Notes under the pieces: model-generated
Databases searched by the model: none
What the model saw: the letters and a program-made list of their open reading frames with translations, nothing else
What the model was told of the DNA's origin: nothing
Assembly: GCA_030407085.1 (NCBI GenBank)
Contig: CM059584.1
Coordinates: forward strand, 5,022,001-5,086,000
Direction of reading: 5' to 3'
DNA from: Trichopria drosophilae
Lineage: Eukaryota > Arthropoda > Insecta > Hymenoptera > Diapriidae
DNA length: 64,000 nucleotides
Shown: in pieces, positions 11,859-23,623 of the stretch
Layout: every line of letters begins with the position of its first letter
Numbering within the stretch: position 1 is the first letter of the stretch
Position numbers and translations under genes: made by a program

Positions 11859-12232
11859 ATAATACAGACAGTAATTAGTAAAACAGAGTAAACATGTAAT
11901 ATGCATCGAATAGTCTATTACAATACAAGTGCTTGAAGTAAGTGTTTTGCAACTTTTATTTATTAATACTTCGGCTGGCCTGTTGTCGGGGTCGAAGTTT
12001 TGAAAATGCTCATTTTCAATTTTCATACATATAAGAAACACTATATTGTTGTAACATATCTATCGAAGCCACTTGAATCTAAATATGATTGGACCCCCAA
12101 ATATCAATATAATATTATAATATAATTGAAAGCTGTTAGTAAACAAACGAGTCTTAAGGAATAGCCGACTCTCCACTGGGTCGAAGTTTCTGAGCGAGCG
12201 AAGCGAGCGAGGCACCATGCCAACACTAGTTT
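11859..12232 (+). repeat. Dispersed repeat, copy B
   Basis: Second copy of the 371-785 repeat, in the same orientation and ending in CCAACACTAGTTT. It lacks the ~47 bases found in copy A and differs at scattered sites, so the copies are not recent. The GAGCGAGCGAAGCGAGCGAG run near its right end is better preserved here than in copy A. Confidence 0.8.
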
Positions 12233-12239
12233 TACATTC

Positions 12240-13530
12240 AAACTGTTTAAGCTTACTGTTCAAAAGGTTACCTCTGTAATGGTTTTACGGATCATGTCTT
12301 TTTTACTCAGCCATTTTGTCACCCGGGATTTATTTTTTGTTTAAACCAATATGGCGACTTCAAGACGACTTTCATAAGTTGTAATTTTGCGACTAAAATA
12401 CTTATTAATACTTATATAATTATTATATTAACACTTATATAATTGTAAGTATTAATTATAATTATATTATATATTAATATTACTTGTATACCTCGTCCTG
12501 ATGAGGTAACTGTAAGGTTCATTTAAACAATAATTGAATAAAATTATTAATCGATATGTATACTACATTTCATAACATGTCATTCGAGTTTAAGGTTTAC
12601 ACTATTCATATTTTAATTATATTTTTAAATATCACATCCGATATTTGCATTTTTCAACGCTCATAAATAAATAAGAAAAAATCCTACACCGCGCGAGAAT
12701 CGAATTCGGGTCTCTGGCCTACTACTCTGGCACCATAACAATTGCATTATTCCACAACTGGTTTCTTCTATCACCCATTGAGGCCCGTGTTTTTTTGTTT
12801 ATAAAAAATAATAGGTTTTAACATTTTGTGATAAAAAAATTTCGAAAAAAGTGGTTTTATATGAAATCTGACTACTCCAGTCCAATTTACTGAAAAATTA
12901 GACCACAAATATATACAATGCGTTATTAAAAGTCATAAATTTATTGTTAAAAATAATAAATAAATAATAGGCTCGAAAACCGACTTTGACCTATGCCAAT
13001 CACATCGTGATAAAACTAACGACCGGAAATCGGATATTTGATTAAAATAAAATACGTGTATTTTCTTGTTTATAAAAAATAATTATTCATATTAATATGT
13101 TATATAAATAACTTCTTCGAACGTGGTTTAAGACAAAATCCGATTGCGACAATCGATATTACAGAATAAATTATGTATGAAACGTGTATCTATTATTGAT
13201 ACGTAATCTATATAAAAGTAACAATTGTATATTCGTTTTCTGCGTAATTTACCCCGTAGAACTAAATATCGCGTTCATTTTTCTTCATATTTCTTCTAAA
13301 ACCACTTTTGATGATGATTATAACAAATTCTTATAAGCAACTACATCTGTACGCTTCGTGATAAAGTTTGTTTTTGTTCAAAAATTAACGCGCTCGACGA
13401 GAACCGAGATCCAGGTTACGTCTATTTATTTATTTAATCATTTATTTATTTACCTTTGTACCCAATCATTCTTTACAAATAGATCGAAAAATTCCAAGAA
13501 CTTCCGTCAGATATGTATAACAATTACCTT
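12240..13530. other. AT-rich non-coding stretch
   Basis: Strongly AT-rich, including an AT-only run near 12410-12480. Apart from the possible tRNA-like sequence at 12680-12770, nothing is recognised. Confidence 0.4.
12680..12770 (-). ncRNA. Possible tRNA-like/SINE head, weak
   Basis: Read on the minus strand, a TGGTGCCAGAGTAG stretch resembling a Pol III A box is followed about 25 bases later by GACCCGAATTCGATTCTCG, which resembles a T-arm/B box. A T run follows within about 20 bases. The stems pair poorly and no anticodon arm is convincing. It could be a tRNA-derived repeat relic or chance. Confidence 0.25.
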
Positions 13531-13532
13531 TA

Positions 13533-13835
13533 CCTGATAAGGTGCAGGTTGCAGTCCCTGATGAGGGCTTGGACCGACAGTATTAAGGCCCACCTTAGCA
13601 GGAGCCCATGACTGCTGCCTGATCTGACGCTAATCGGTCAATCTTATGACACACTTTATCAGGCACTCTTGCCTGTACCCTGGACAGGGCCTAATCTGGA
13701 AGTGGTAAGGCACACTGTCAGGCGCGTCTGATTGTTGTCTGCTCAGGGCTTGATCCGGGAGTGATAAGGTATTCCTTATTAGGCCCGTCTGATTGCTGCC
13801 TAGTCCTGCTCTGATCAGTTTTCAGGCACCCTGAA
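13533..13835. repeat. GC-rich ~62-bp minisatellite, about 5 units
   Basis: Diverged units of about 60-63 bp start near 13556, 13618, 13681, 13740 and 13800. Each carries a CAGGGC(C/T)TGATC-like head, a GTGATAAGG-like middle and a GTCTGATTGCTGCCT-like tail. CTGATNAGG recurs as a dyad. G+C is clearly higher than in the flanks, so the array stands out compositionally. No coding frame or transposon end is associated with it. Confidence 0.7.
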
Positions 13836-13849
13836 CAACGTTCATAATA

Positions 13850-15960
13850 TGTAACTTTGGGAAGGAAGAATTTTGGATTCAGGAATTCAAGGCGAGTTTT
13901 GCTCGATAATTCACTTTTATTGACCTTACAATCGTCATTGTAGAAGCTTTTAACTCTCTTAAGAGTATTTTAGGTTATCAACCCATTATTGATAGGTCAC
14001 AAATATTTAATATTATCATTTTCAATTTCACGTGTATGTAACGATAGTGAAACATTGAAAATTAACGGAAAAGCAGACAAAAATAGTGAAAAAATGGCTG
14101 AGAAAAAGACGCGACTGGCATCTTTTGCAATTATTAGTATTGCTTTATCAATTTCAAAAAACGTATTTCTTCCTAAGAAACGTCGAAAAAAAAAGTCGCT
14201 TAGAAGACTCCGAAAATACGCATCTTACAAAGACTTTATAAGAAACATTTTTAGTTCGGAAAGCTTTTCAGTGTAATTTATGTATTTCAATTAAGTGTAT
14301 ATAATTTCAATATAGGTTGTTCAATAACCTATATATTTCTTAATTTATTACGTTTTAATAGATCTTGTATAACATCCTTCTATTACGGAATATGCGTTTA
14401 AACCGTAGTATTTTTAAAACAATTTTTTGACGGTGTAAAAAAAACTCACTATGTCAATGTAAGTTTACCATTGGAAATTAATTTTTGTTCATACTTTGTT
14501 GGGTATACACATCGACATGTGATAGTAACACCGATGGATGGCGACGTCATCAAGGTATTAACAATCTGTTCCATAAATTTTCAATTGCATTCCTTCCCTG
14601 GGAGAAATTTGTCCATGTTTTGATACAAAATGTTGCAAAAAATTCAGATCGGAAGACCCAGTCAAATTAATCATTTTGCCGTTTTAAAGGTGTCATTTAA
14701 TTCCGTCAATTTAACCATCAAGGTCTATCCGTTATTGTAGTCGCAATTTGGCAGAATGAAAAGATTGATATTCGATAGTCGAAATATCACTTTCAACGTC
14801 AAACTCGACTCTCGATGGCGACTCAACCATCGTGAACAGAATCGAAGTTTGTGCAAATATTAAATCATAGTCTCGAACTCTGCTGAACATTTCAAAGTAT
14901 CATGAAAGATTTAGCAGAATCTGGCGGTGGTTGCTCGAAATATGACAAACCTTAGAGAGGCTGCAAATTATATTTGAAGGACGTCGTGCATTAACCACTG
15001 AGCGACGTCTCAGTTAGCGTATTCCTATCGCGCACCAGGAGATGTGAAGCGGAAACGATTGACATGAATTCGTAAAACGGCATCGAAGGCGCCAGGACGG
15101 GCGTTCCGATCGTAGATATATGCGCAGGAAAACGTCTCTGCCGCGTGATGTCACGAACCGTACGGTTCTCGTTAATATTTAACGCCACCTGGTTGAGTCT
15201 GCGAAAAAAAAAATCGCGTATGCGTGTCGGTTGTCCAATTAAATCTCTCGTATAAATAAGACATTACAATAGCGGCGGAAGCAGCGCCGTCCATTGTCGC
15301 GATGTCAGCGGAACCAGACCTGACCTCTCGAGACGCTCTTTTCTCAATTCATAAGATTGAACGAAGAGTTTCCTCTTCCCCCTGCCCCTGACGACCTTCC
15401 ACCAGAGCAGCTTTTGTTCCGAGTCGTATTAAGTCCACTCTTGGAGTCCCCCTCCTATGACGACATGCTGGCGCATAGAATTTTATTGTCGCGGCGGGCC
15501 GGACATTGTTCGTCTGCGAAACTGAGAATATGCTAATTATGTTTCATCGTGATTACTTTTCGTCAACGACAATGGACCATTCTCCTCCGCCCGCCGCGAT
15601 CTTTCGTATTCCTCACGACTGTTCGAGTTTTCATCCTGTTGGATGCAGGTTTTGGATGTCTTAGCGGAAAATTACGCAGCTGCCGCTTGATTACTGGTGG
15701 TTTTCATTTAACCATCGCTGAAGACAAAGTACGTTTTCTCTTTTACCCGTGCCAAACCCATTTCCCGGGAGATATTCGGTGCTCCGCCACGTGCAATTGT
15801 AACGCCACGTTGCAAGAAAAATTATTTGACTAAATGCTTCCGGCGTTCCAGCGCATTATATGTGTCGAAAAAAGCGAGAGTGATTCTTGTGTTTTCCGTA
15901 TAGGAACAGAAAAATGCTTTTGTTGTACAAAATCTACGGTAAACCTTCACAAGTGGTACA
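13850..15960. other. Non-coding; GC-richer unique block 14700-15840
   Basis: Contains open frames at 13989-14276, 14991-15188 (minus) and 15549-15833 whose products I do not recognise. The 14700-15840 block is less AT-rich, contains no visible repeat and looks single-copy. Such blocks in insect intergenic DNA are often conserved non-coding sequence, but that is inference only. Confidence 0.3.
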
Positions 15961-15967
15961 GATTTAA

Positions 15968-17046
15968 CCCTTTTCATGCCATAGGACCCAATTATTTTGT
16001 GCTTTTCAAGCGAATATTTATATGCGTATTGATAAGCGAAAACATTTTCAAAACCAAATTTTCTGACGTACTTTTGTCCGTACTGTTCAAATCTGCTATT
16101 AGTTTTGTTCTACGACGTTTGATTTTTTCGAAATGAAGGCTAATTTACAAAATAGGTGATTTTTTTATTTTTGTATTTGTTTAATGTACTGACTAATAAT
16201 GTTCCCGTTGTGAGATCGGTACAAGCGTCTGGATCTTGTGGAATAATAACCACAACTAAAATTTAAGCAACGCAGGATGTCAAAATTCAAATTGGCCTAT
16301 CCAATATGGCGGCTTTTACACGCATTTTTTACGTTTTTTTTCATTTTGTTTTACGAATAGTACTTTTCGGTCCTAGGCCGTAAAGTTCAATTTTACGGAC
16401 CGAGTGGAAATTGTACGTCCGAGGACTGGCGGAGCTATGTGCAGAGATCAGTTCGTATAATCACACTTTACGAACTAAAAGGAGTCCGTAAGTAGAGTGT
16501 AAAGTGTCTACTTTACGAATACGTGTATCAAAAAATAGAATTTTTCCGCTATTTTTAATTCCATATCATTTTATTATTTTCTTGCATAATCGATATCTAA
16601 CTGAGATATACATAATAAATCTATATTATAATAAAAATATAATATATTTAGTCATTTTGAATTCCGTATCACCGATTTTCTAGCATAATCGGTATCAGGC
16701 TGAGATAAATATAACAAAACTATTCAAAAAGTACCTGGGACTAAAAACATACAAAAAAATGAAAATACATTAAAAATCCATGTAAAAGTCGCCATATTGG
16801 ATAGGCCATTTTGAATTTGGACATTCTGCATCGCTTAAATTTTAGTTATAGTGTTTATTCCACAGGATTAAACAAATTAAAAAAAAATTAATATTACGTG
16901 TTTTTGAAAATTAGCCGCCCTTTTGAAAAAATCAAACACGGATACGTCAAAAAAATATGGTTTTGAAATTTTTTTGCTTATCATTACACAGATAAATATT
17001 CACTTGAGAAAAATGAAAAAATTGTGGCCGTTTGGCATGAAAAGGG
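15968..17046. mobile_element. 1.08-kb palindromic TTAA-type element
   Basis: The left end is TTAA (15964-15967) then CCCTTTTCATGCC. The right end is GGCATGAAAAGGG then ATAA, probably a mutated TTAA. The arms are inverted repeats: CAAAACCAAATTTTCTGACG on the left matches inverted sequence near 16940-16975, and TTGGCCTATCCAATATGGCG near 16292-16311 matches inverted sequence near 16785-16810. The centre holds an AATTTTACGGACCGA-type dyad (16365-16410) and a ~102-bp tandem duplication (16551-16722). There is no transposase. Termini and size place it in the same broad piggyBac-like group as 8178-9458. Confidence 0.75.
16360..16725. repeat. Nested module shared with 27740-28010
   Basis: The module starts with a dyad around CGGTCC...TTTTACGGACCG and continues into a TTTTTCCGCTATTTTTAATT-like and GATATCTAACTGAGATA-like tract, which is then duplicated about 102 bp on. 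Similar order and motifs appear at 27740-28010, suggesting an independent repeat nested in the centre of the palindrome. Confidence 0.4.
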
Positions 17047-17049
17047 ATA

Positions 17050-17809
17050 ACGGAACATATCTGCAATACTGTTAGTAGAAAAATAAAAAAAAATGAAGTT
17101 ATAGATTCGCCCATTAACCGCCAAATTCACAGGAATTTTACCTTAACTTCAATAGCTCACGTGAAACAAATCGAGAGTGCATCAATTTTAGTGGTTGAAG
17201 GTCACTCGTTCGATTGGCGATGAGAAAATTTGGTAAAAATTTCCATTTTCAATATCTCTGCTAAACTATGCATAAAAATTATTTTAAAACGATTCTTCGT
17301 TTACTCATAAAATATTTTACCAAAACGCATTTCTATTGACTTAAAATTAAACGTTTCAATATGGTTCAAATGTACCACAAACGTACCTGGTATCTATCAA
17401 ATGTTCTTCCAAGATTCCTATTATTTTTTTATCAATTTTTCACACATTATCGATTTCATCATATTTTTCATATAATTAACATCATAATTCAGCATTTTTA
17501 ACATTTTCTTGAAAATGTTTTTTTTTAATCCGCCTGTTCCGGAATCCGAATGATTTCAACAGATGGCGTTTTAAAAATGTTCAACCATCTTAAAATGTTT
17601 AATTGATGCAATTACCACCAATTGCTTGTAAGTCGTCAAATTTAAATTATTATTTTTTGAATAAGTACGATATTATCGAAACCATTCAATATTAATAATA
17701 TAACAAACCAATAACTTTATTTACCTATTTTGGAACGCCACAATATTAAATGAAGAAAAAACTTGCCTCCTTGTTTAAAAACGTAGAAAAATGTCCTTTT
17801 ATGAGCTTA
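17050..17809. other. Non-coding, nothing recognised
   Basis: AT-rich sequence with no coding signal or recognisable element ends. Confidence 0.4.
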
Positions 17810-18010
17810 ATCCCAGATAGGAGAATAGCAAATAATTCAGAATGATTTCATAATGTGTTCTATATGTGCGTGCGATGATTATGAGGTTTTTCTGAGCTTG
17901 AGGTCGTAATGATCTCATATCACGTTAAAAAAACCTCATAATTTGACACATCTGACCTAGGAGAACATCTCAGATCATTCTGAACTATTTTTTATTCTGC
18001 TACTTCGGAT
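17810..18010. mobile_element. ~200-bp foldback MITE
   Basis: The ends ATCCCAGATAGGAGAATA and the complement of CTACTTCGGAT begin arms of roughly 75-85 bp. These share AATAATTCAGAATGATTT-like and ATTATGAGGTTTTT segments in inverted order. The molecule folds nearly end to end around a short loop near 17910. No frame and no certain target duplication were found. Confidence 0.75.
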
Positions 18011-18490
18011 ATTTCAGAAGAATGTATTATCTTTTATTCAAAAACTGATGGGGTAAAAATAATAATTTTAAAAAAAATTGGACTTGGCGGATATTGAAAA
18101 CGGATTACACATATGATGGACAAAAACGTAACATAACAACTAATGATCTGCCTCTAACTATCTAATTTCCACCTTTTTTTGTTACGTTTTAGTAGTTGGT
18201 AACAGCTGACTTTTTGTTCAGTTAGTGCACTTTCTAACTCTACACTTTCTCGAGGTATATCCGATTTCACTATTTTTACACAAAAATTGAAATTGCTCTT
18301 AAATAAAAAAAAAATGTTTTTGAAAAATCGCTATAAAATATTTTGTTGGATAAATTCTGAATTTAAAAGAAAAATAAATTGTTGGCTTTTAGCAGTTTTC
18401 GTTACAAAGCGTTATTTTTCTGTTTAAAAATAAACAATAAAATATTATAGTAATTTCTTGTAATATAAACCGTTAATTGCACATTTTAAT

Positions 18491-18648
18491 AAATAAAACT
18501 TCAATTTCATGGCCATTACGATTCATTTATTTATTTCAAAACGGAAGAGGACGTTACATTAGGTCGAAATGTTGAGTACAAAAGGATATCTTATCCGGAT
18601 TGAAATAAATAAATGACTCGTAATGGCTATAAAATTGATGTTTTATTT
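18491..18648. mobile_element. Short foldback element with 48-bp arms
   Basis: 18491-18538 and 18601-18648 are inverted copies with a few mismatches, sharing CCATTACGATTCATTTATTT-like sequence, around a ~60-bp loop. No coding content. This is probably a small MITE or a foldback remnant. Confidence 0.7.
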
Positions 18649-18737
18649 GTTGATAAACAATAAAAACTCGTATTTCAAAATTTTTACATTAAGTTTTTCT
18701 TTTATTTCAAGGATTAACTGTTCATCTCTTATTTATT

Positions 18738-18765
18738 TACTATTTATTAACGGGCGGATTCGCCC
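18738..18765 (-). other. 3'-terminal hairpin and tail of non-LTR element
   Basis: On the element strand, GGGCGAATCCGCCC forms a 5-bp stem with a 4-nt loop and is followed by GTTAATAAATAGTAAATAAA. Reverse transcriptases of several insect non-LTR groups recognise 3' UTR structures, so this could be the recognition hairpin. A matching arrangement sits at 39873-39905. Confidence 0.55.
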
Positions 18766-18883
18766 TTGAAATATACATAAATTATTGAGACATAATAACT
18801 ATACATCGAGATAAGATACACAAGAAACAAACAATAGCGCATACAAACTACGTTTTTAATGAATAACTCGCAGTGGCGATTCT

Positions 18884-19521
18884 TCACGCATTATACGCAG
18901 CCAAAAGGGCTCTGCTACACTCAGAAATAAAAGATTTTGATGAAAGACAATTAACAAGAGTGGCTGGTAAAGTATTCCAAGATCTCCTCAGTCGGTTCAC
19001 AGGGGCATGAAATGAATAATTTGACCTGCAAGTGTTCTCACATAATGTTCTATATATTCTATAAGTACGTATAGGTGTACGAGAAGGGAACAGTTTAGAG
19101 ACATCAGGCGATTTAGTAGATCCCACTACAATTTTATATACCGTCAAAATATCTGTATATTTATGAAGCGAATGAATTGTCGGAAGCTGAAACAATGTTG
19201 AAATACCAGAAAAATCAGGTGAAAAACGATGCATAGGGCTATTAGTTTTGCTCGAAAGATATCTTAAAAATTTTCTCTGAACAGACTCTAATATCATAAC
19301 ATCGGATTTAGTGTGAGGGGACCAAATAAGAGCTGCATATGTTAAATGTGGGAGAACTAGTGACTTATAGAGATTAATAATTGCAGATGTATCAGAAAAA
19401 TTTTTTGTAGATCGCATTAAGAAACCAAGCTGCCTGAAAGCTTTGCCTGTAATCAATTTCAAGTGTCCAGAATAAAAGCCATGATTGTCAAAAGTCACCC
19501 CAAGATCTTTAATTGTTGCTT
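18884..19521 (-). pseudogene. Non-LTR reverse transcriptase, C-terminal part
   Basis: An open frame of 204 codons (19498-18884) continues upstream in frame through a KDLGVTFD-like start of the post-catalytic region to an in-frame TAA near 19519. Family hallmarks, numbering from the first Met, are LGFLMRSTKNF (24-34), YKSLVLPHLTYAALIW (44-59), ESVQRKFLRY (71-80) and WNTLP (174-178). This order is typical of the region downstream of the polymerase active site in Jockey/CR1-type ORF2 proteins. The endonuclease and the palm with its catalytic aspartates are missing, so it cannot be functional. The intact 204 codons suggest a fairly young insertion. Confidence 0.85.
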
Positions 19522-19627
19522 ATTAAAAAGAAAAAAATCCTCTATTTGGTTCACCCTAAAAATTTGAACACTAATGGGAAAAGAAATAAAAAAATAATTC
19601 TGAAATAATTCATTTAAAAAAATGTTC

Positions 19628-19686
19628 AGCTAAATAACCTGTATTTGGAAAAACTAATAGTTTTTCCAAATACAGGTTATTTAGCT
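19628..19686. repeat. Exact 59-bp palindrome
   Basis: Two 29-base arms are perfectly complementary around the single base at 19657. The pairing stops abruptly on both sides. No mismatch has accumulated, unlike nearly every other inverted repeat in the window, so it is recent, conserved, or an artefact of library or assembly. Confidence 0.9.
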
Positions 19687-19699
19687 TCGTTTAATTATA

Positions 19700-22600
19700 A
19701 AATTTGAGGGTGAGTCCGACGATGGGGACGTTTTTTTTTAAGATAAAAACTTTAGTAGAAAAAAGACTTGCATTAGAAAAAAAACTTAATACATATATTT
19801 TGTGAAACTGTTTTATTTAACTGGAAAACTGCGTTATGCTAAAGAGAAATCGTTATTTAAAACTTCAATTAATCTATTTATTTATTTTTCGCTAAATTTT
19901 CTGACGATATATGTTATGTCATTTTTTCCCAAACATTTTTTAATTTATTTAAAAGAAATTTCAAATGTTTTCTAAAAATATTAAATTTAGGTATATATCC
20001 AAAAGATATCGAGTTAGAGGGATCTCTATTTTGGATAAACCATTTAAAAAAAAAATTGTAGTTGTCGTAAAGTAGGTGTATATAAAATATGAATGCAGGA
20101 AAATTGTTTGTTTCTTAATAGAATCCACAAGTAGACGAACATTGAAATAAATATTAACTATATTATATTTTTCATTTAAAATATCAATAAAACTAAAAAA
20201 GTAAAATGAATATAAAATGCATTTGGTGCTTAATAGATAAACATACTGCTTCCATTAAATATAATAATTTTGTTCTTCTAGTGGCTAACGTATTTATACA
20301 TTACATCAAATTCAAGAACAGCGATTCTAATGATGCGGCAGTTGCTTCCATTACATTCAAATACGAACTCCCATAAATAATGCAAATGTGATGGCTACTA
20401 ATTATCATTAACCGATTCTGCATAGAGACGTAATTAGATCGTTGCCCTTATTTGTCAGGAAACCGGAACCAGTTTACACGCTATCGACGGGTGCGTAGAA
20501 GAGCTGTTAATGGCGTCTGAAGCAGAAACTGTATGATTTAGTTTAATTAATGACATTAAACTTGATTTGCAGCGTTAATCAGTGTAGCCGTAAGCAACGG
20601 TTGATCAGTTTAAATTTGAGAAAGTTCGTTAAAACTTTATATTTATCTAATATAACACTTAAAACTTTTGGGGCAGTCATTCATATTATCTTCTTATTAG
20701 GATCTTTATAAGAGTTACTAGTCTCGAAACACTGATTGTTTATTCTGTTCATTTAATTCACAATCTGCTTAAAAACAATAAATATTCGTTTTAACTGTTG
20801 GGTGGAATTTTTGTCACAAACATTTTACTTATAATTTTCTCTAAGGCTTGTGGATTTTATCCGGTTTAATTTAGTCTCCTTTTATATATACTGTTTAATC
20901 TGCTCGAAATATATAATTTTTTTTTATTTTTTGTTACTGAATGGGTCCATTCCTCGTCAACTCAGGCACTTTTGAAATAGATACTATCAATTTTGTTCGT
21001 GATTATCAGATATGTAAATAATTCGGTAACGAGCAAAAATGTTTCAAAATTTTGGATTTTTAAAAAACTGAAAATATGCACATATCCATAACTCGGTTGC
21101 TACTAATCCTACAAATAAAAAATAAAATTTTTCGTCTTGAAATGTACTTTTTTATAGGTATAATGATTTTTTTTGCGATTTCTTTACATACGTTTATGTA
21201 GCTTTAATTGATAAATTTTTCATTTATTTTACTAAATTCTCAAAAAAACTATTGAATATAATGAACAATTTGCGGGATCGTACAATGTTGCAAGTAGTTT
21301 ATTTAATTTATATTGTTTTCTATAGTGTTGGGCAAAAATTCACAATTCACGATGTTCCGCTTATTTGAGTGTTTTCGATGTTTCTTAGAAATTCAAAACA
21401 TACATGGTAATATAATTGGTAATCTTTTAATTAATTATGAAAATGTAACGTCCTGGAGTCGTATAGATTTCAGAGACGGGATAGATATAGAATGTATTCT
21501 GATCAAGATGACCGTTCAATAACCTCTTGAGAGAAGATTATATTTATTTTTACGTGAATTCTGGCCTCCGTAAAAGGGTTGAAACTCACCTGTGGATTGT
21601 GTCTGCTTTGTTTATTCGGAAGGAAATGAGATAACTAAGGAGAGAAGTTAAATATAACATCGTATTTATTAAAATATAAAGAAAAATGATATACAAAGAC
21701 CGCAGCCTTGGAAGGAATTCGCGATATATGCTTAAAAGCTTTTATGCGTGAGTGTCGTATGCTGTGAAATGTTATACTTTTGATACTTGCGAATAATGAA
21801 TGAACTTTGCGGCGTCGAGTTGTGCTGACTATCATTTTTTATGGCACGGTGATCTACTGCCCTCAAGATGTCTAAGTTCGTTGTTTTTCATTTTCTTTAG
21901 CGTTGGGCAAAATATTAAATTTTTCTAGTTAGGCGTTGATTTTTCTCCGTTGAATTGTTTGTTTTTCTGCATGGTCTTTAATAAGTCTTCCTCCGGTATT
22001 TAATTATTTGTCGGTTTCTTCAATGGTTTTGGTGCACTTCTTTTCTTGTCGGTAAATTCTTCGTTTACTTCTTTTACAATATTGCTTCAGTTTTCTTATC
22101 TTCCTCGTTATCTTCGTTAATATATGTTCTTAATGCTATATTACTTTTTCTTCTTTATATATTCTTCGTAGCTTCACTTTACGGTATGATTACGTGGTAA
22201 TTAATTTTTCGGAACTCGGTTGACTTATTACCTACAGCACTACGCTGTCCCGTGAGTGAAGATGGTAGGTTTTTGTGCTGTATTTATGAGATGTTCTTTC
22301 TTAGCAAAAATGATGATTCTGCTGACCATTAGTTTAAATTCAGTAGTTCGAATTAAGTTGAACACATTTTTGTTTGGTCGGCCATATCGTGATCGATGTA
22401 GGAACCATTTCCAGTAACATAATTTGATTTTTCGTTAATTTTCTAATAATTTTGATGCGTATGTTGTTAATCAAGTCAATTAAAGATATTATCTTCTGCT
22501 GATCTATATCACTAATACAATAATTCCGGCTGATGAGTGATTAATATAATTTCCTAAAATATCCATGCAATAATTTGACATACATATTCGCAAAGAATTC
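19700..22600. other. Non-coding; possible unique block 20280-20600
   Basis: Mostly AT-rich. The 20280-20600 stretch is less AT-rich, lacks visible repeats and holds homeodomain-like TAATTA motifs and ATGCAAAT-like sequence near 20378-20412. That is suggestive of regulatory DNA but unproven. The 21850-22200 stretch is T-rich on this strand, with no readable frame on either. Confidence 0.3.
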
Positions 22601-22606
22601 AATTAA

Positions 22607-23245
22607 CCCATTAAGTCCCGAAGGGACATTTTTCCACTGCAATTTTGTATGTATTTTGTTTAAAAAAAGGTTCTGAAAAATTTGGCATAAGGCACATCTG
22701 ACGTAAAATTAATCGAACTTTCAGAATCTGCTATTAGATTTTCCAAAAAATGCAACAGTGCAAAACTATATGCGATTTTAAAAAAAAACATGCATTTTTC
22801 AAATGATCTTTTTTTTTATTTCGTCTTTTCACATTGAAATCATTTCAGAATTCCTCTAATGGGTAAAGAAATCGAGGCCTCGAGTCTTAAACTTTAAAAT
22901 GTGCCTATTCCCATTTTGAAAATAAAGGTGAAAGCATCCAAAATGACACTATGAGCTCAAACACAAAAAAATCAGCGAATAATTCAGGAATATTTTATTC
23001 GAAAACGATAGACTTTAGGAAAGAAAGGTACAGAACAAAAATTTTTTAGAATTTATCAATAAATATGCAGAATTTTTTCAGAATTTTTTTAACACTTTTC
23101 TCGTTTTTGAAATCCTGAAATTTTGTAAAATTAAAAAATGTTCAAAAAGTTCAGTATCAATTTCCCCTTATTCTTTAACGCATTCTAAGAACTTTTTGTT
23201 CAGTAACATTTTTCCCGAGAATCTGCTATTTTCAAATAAAAAATT
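22607..23245. mobile_element. piggyBac-like left end plus inner palindrome
   Basis: TTAA (22603-22606) is followed by CCCATTAAGTCCCGAAGGGAC, resembling the 8178 and 10563 termini. From about 22975 to 23245 an inverted repeat centres near 23108, with TTTTATTCGAAAACGATAG-like sequence on the left and a decayed complement on the right. No right terminus was found. A decayed transposase tail lies just downstream at 23624-23968, so this may be the end of a once-autonomous element. Confidence 0.5.
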
Positions 23246-23623
23246 CCTGAACTTCTCGATGATTATTCCGAGGTTTTCTTTTCTTCAGTTCAACTTTGTC
23301 GAATAATTTGCTCGAAATGAAATTCAATCTGGAGAAAATGTAATGTTTTTAATACCAATTTTTGATTTACAGACATTTTTTTTTTGAGATTGTATTACAT
23401 CCTATGTATTAGAAAATTGGTTACAAATAATAATATGTAATATATCTTATCATTAACTGTTTTTATACTAATATATGTATGATTGGAGGTAAATATATAT
23501 ATGAAGAATCTTGTTTTTTTCTATTTTATTGTTTTTTTTATTGTTTTTCATTTTTTTTTTTGTATTTTTGTTAAAAATAAATTATTTACTTTTCTTTCAT
23601 TTGTTTTTATTTTCAGGTTGTAG

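Larger units (their letters stand above)
18730..19525 (-). mobile_element. 5'-truncated non-LTR retrotransposon
   Basis: A minus-strand element consists of the distal part of a reverse transcriptase frame, a ~120-nt 3' UTR and a 3' terminus with a GGGCGAATCCGCCC hairpin followed by an AAATA-rich tail. The 5' side stops just past 19521, as expected of a target-primed insertion that ended early, although decay could also explain it. There is no RNase H region after the reverse transcriptase, which fits Jockey- or CR1-like groups better than I or R1 groups. The hairpin and tail match the terminus at 39842-39960. Confidence 0.8.

Noticed and set aside
15549..16136. Two consecutive open frames as a gene
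   Set aside because: No recognisable domain, different phases, and the second runs into the TTAA-type palindrome at 15968.
19628..19686. miRNA precursor
   Set aside because: A perfect stem with a one-base loop is not like Drosha/Dicer substrates. Artefact or inverted duplication is likelier.
21850..22200. Retroelement polyprotein on the minus strand
   Set aside because: The purine-rich complement gives lysine/glutamate-like fragments, but stops interrupt every frame and no catalytic motif is visible.
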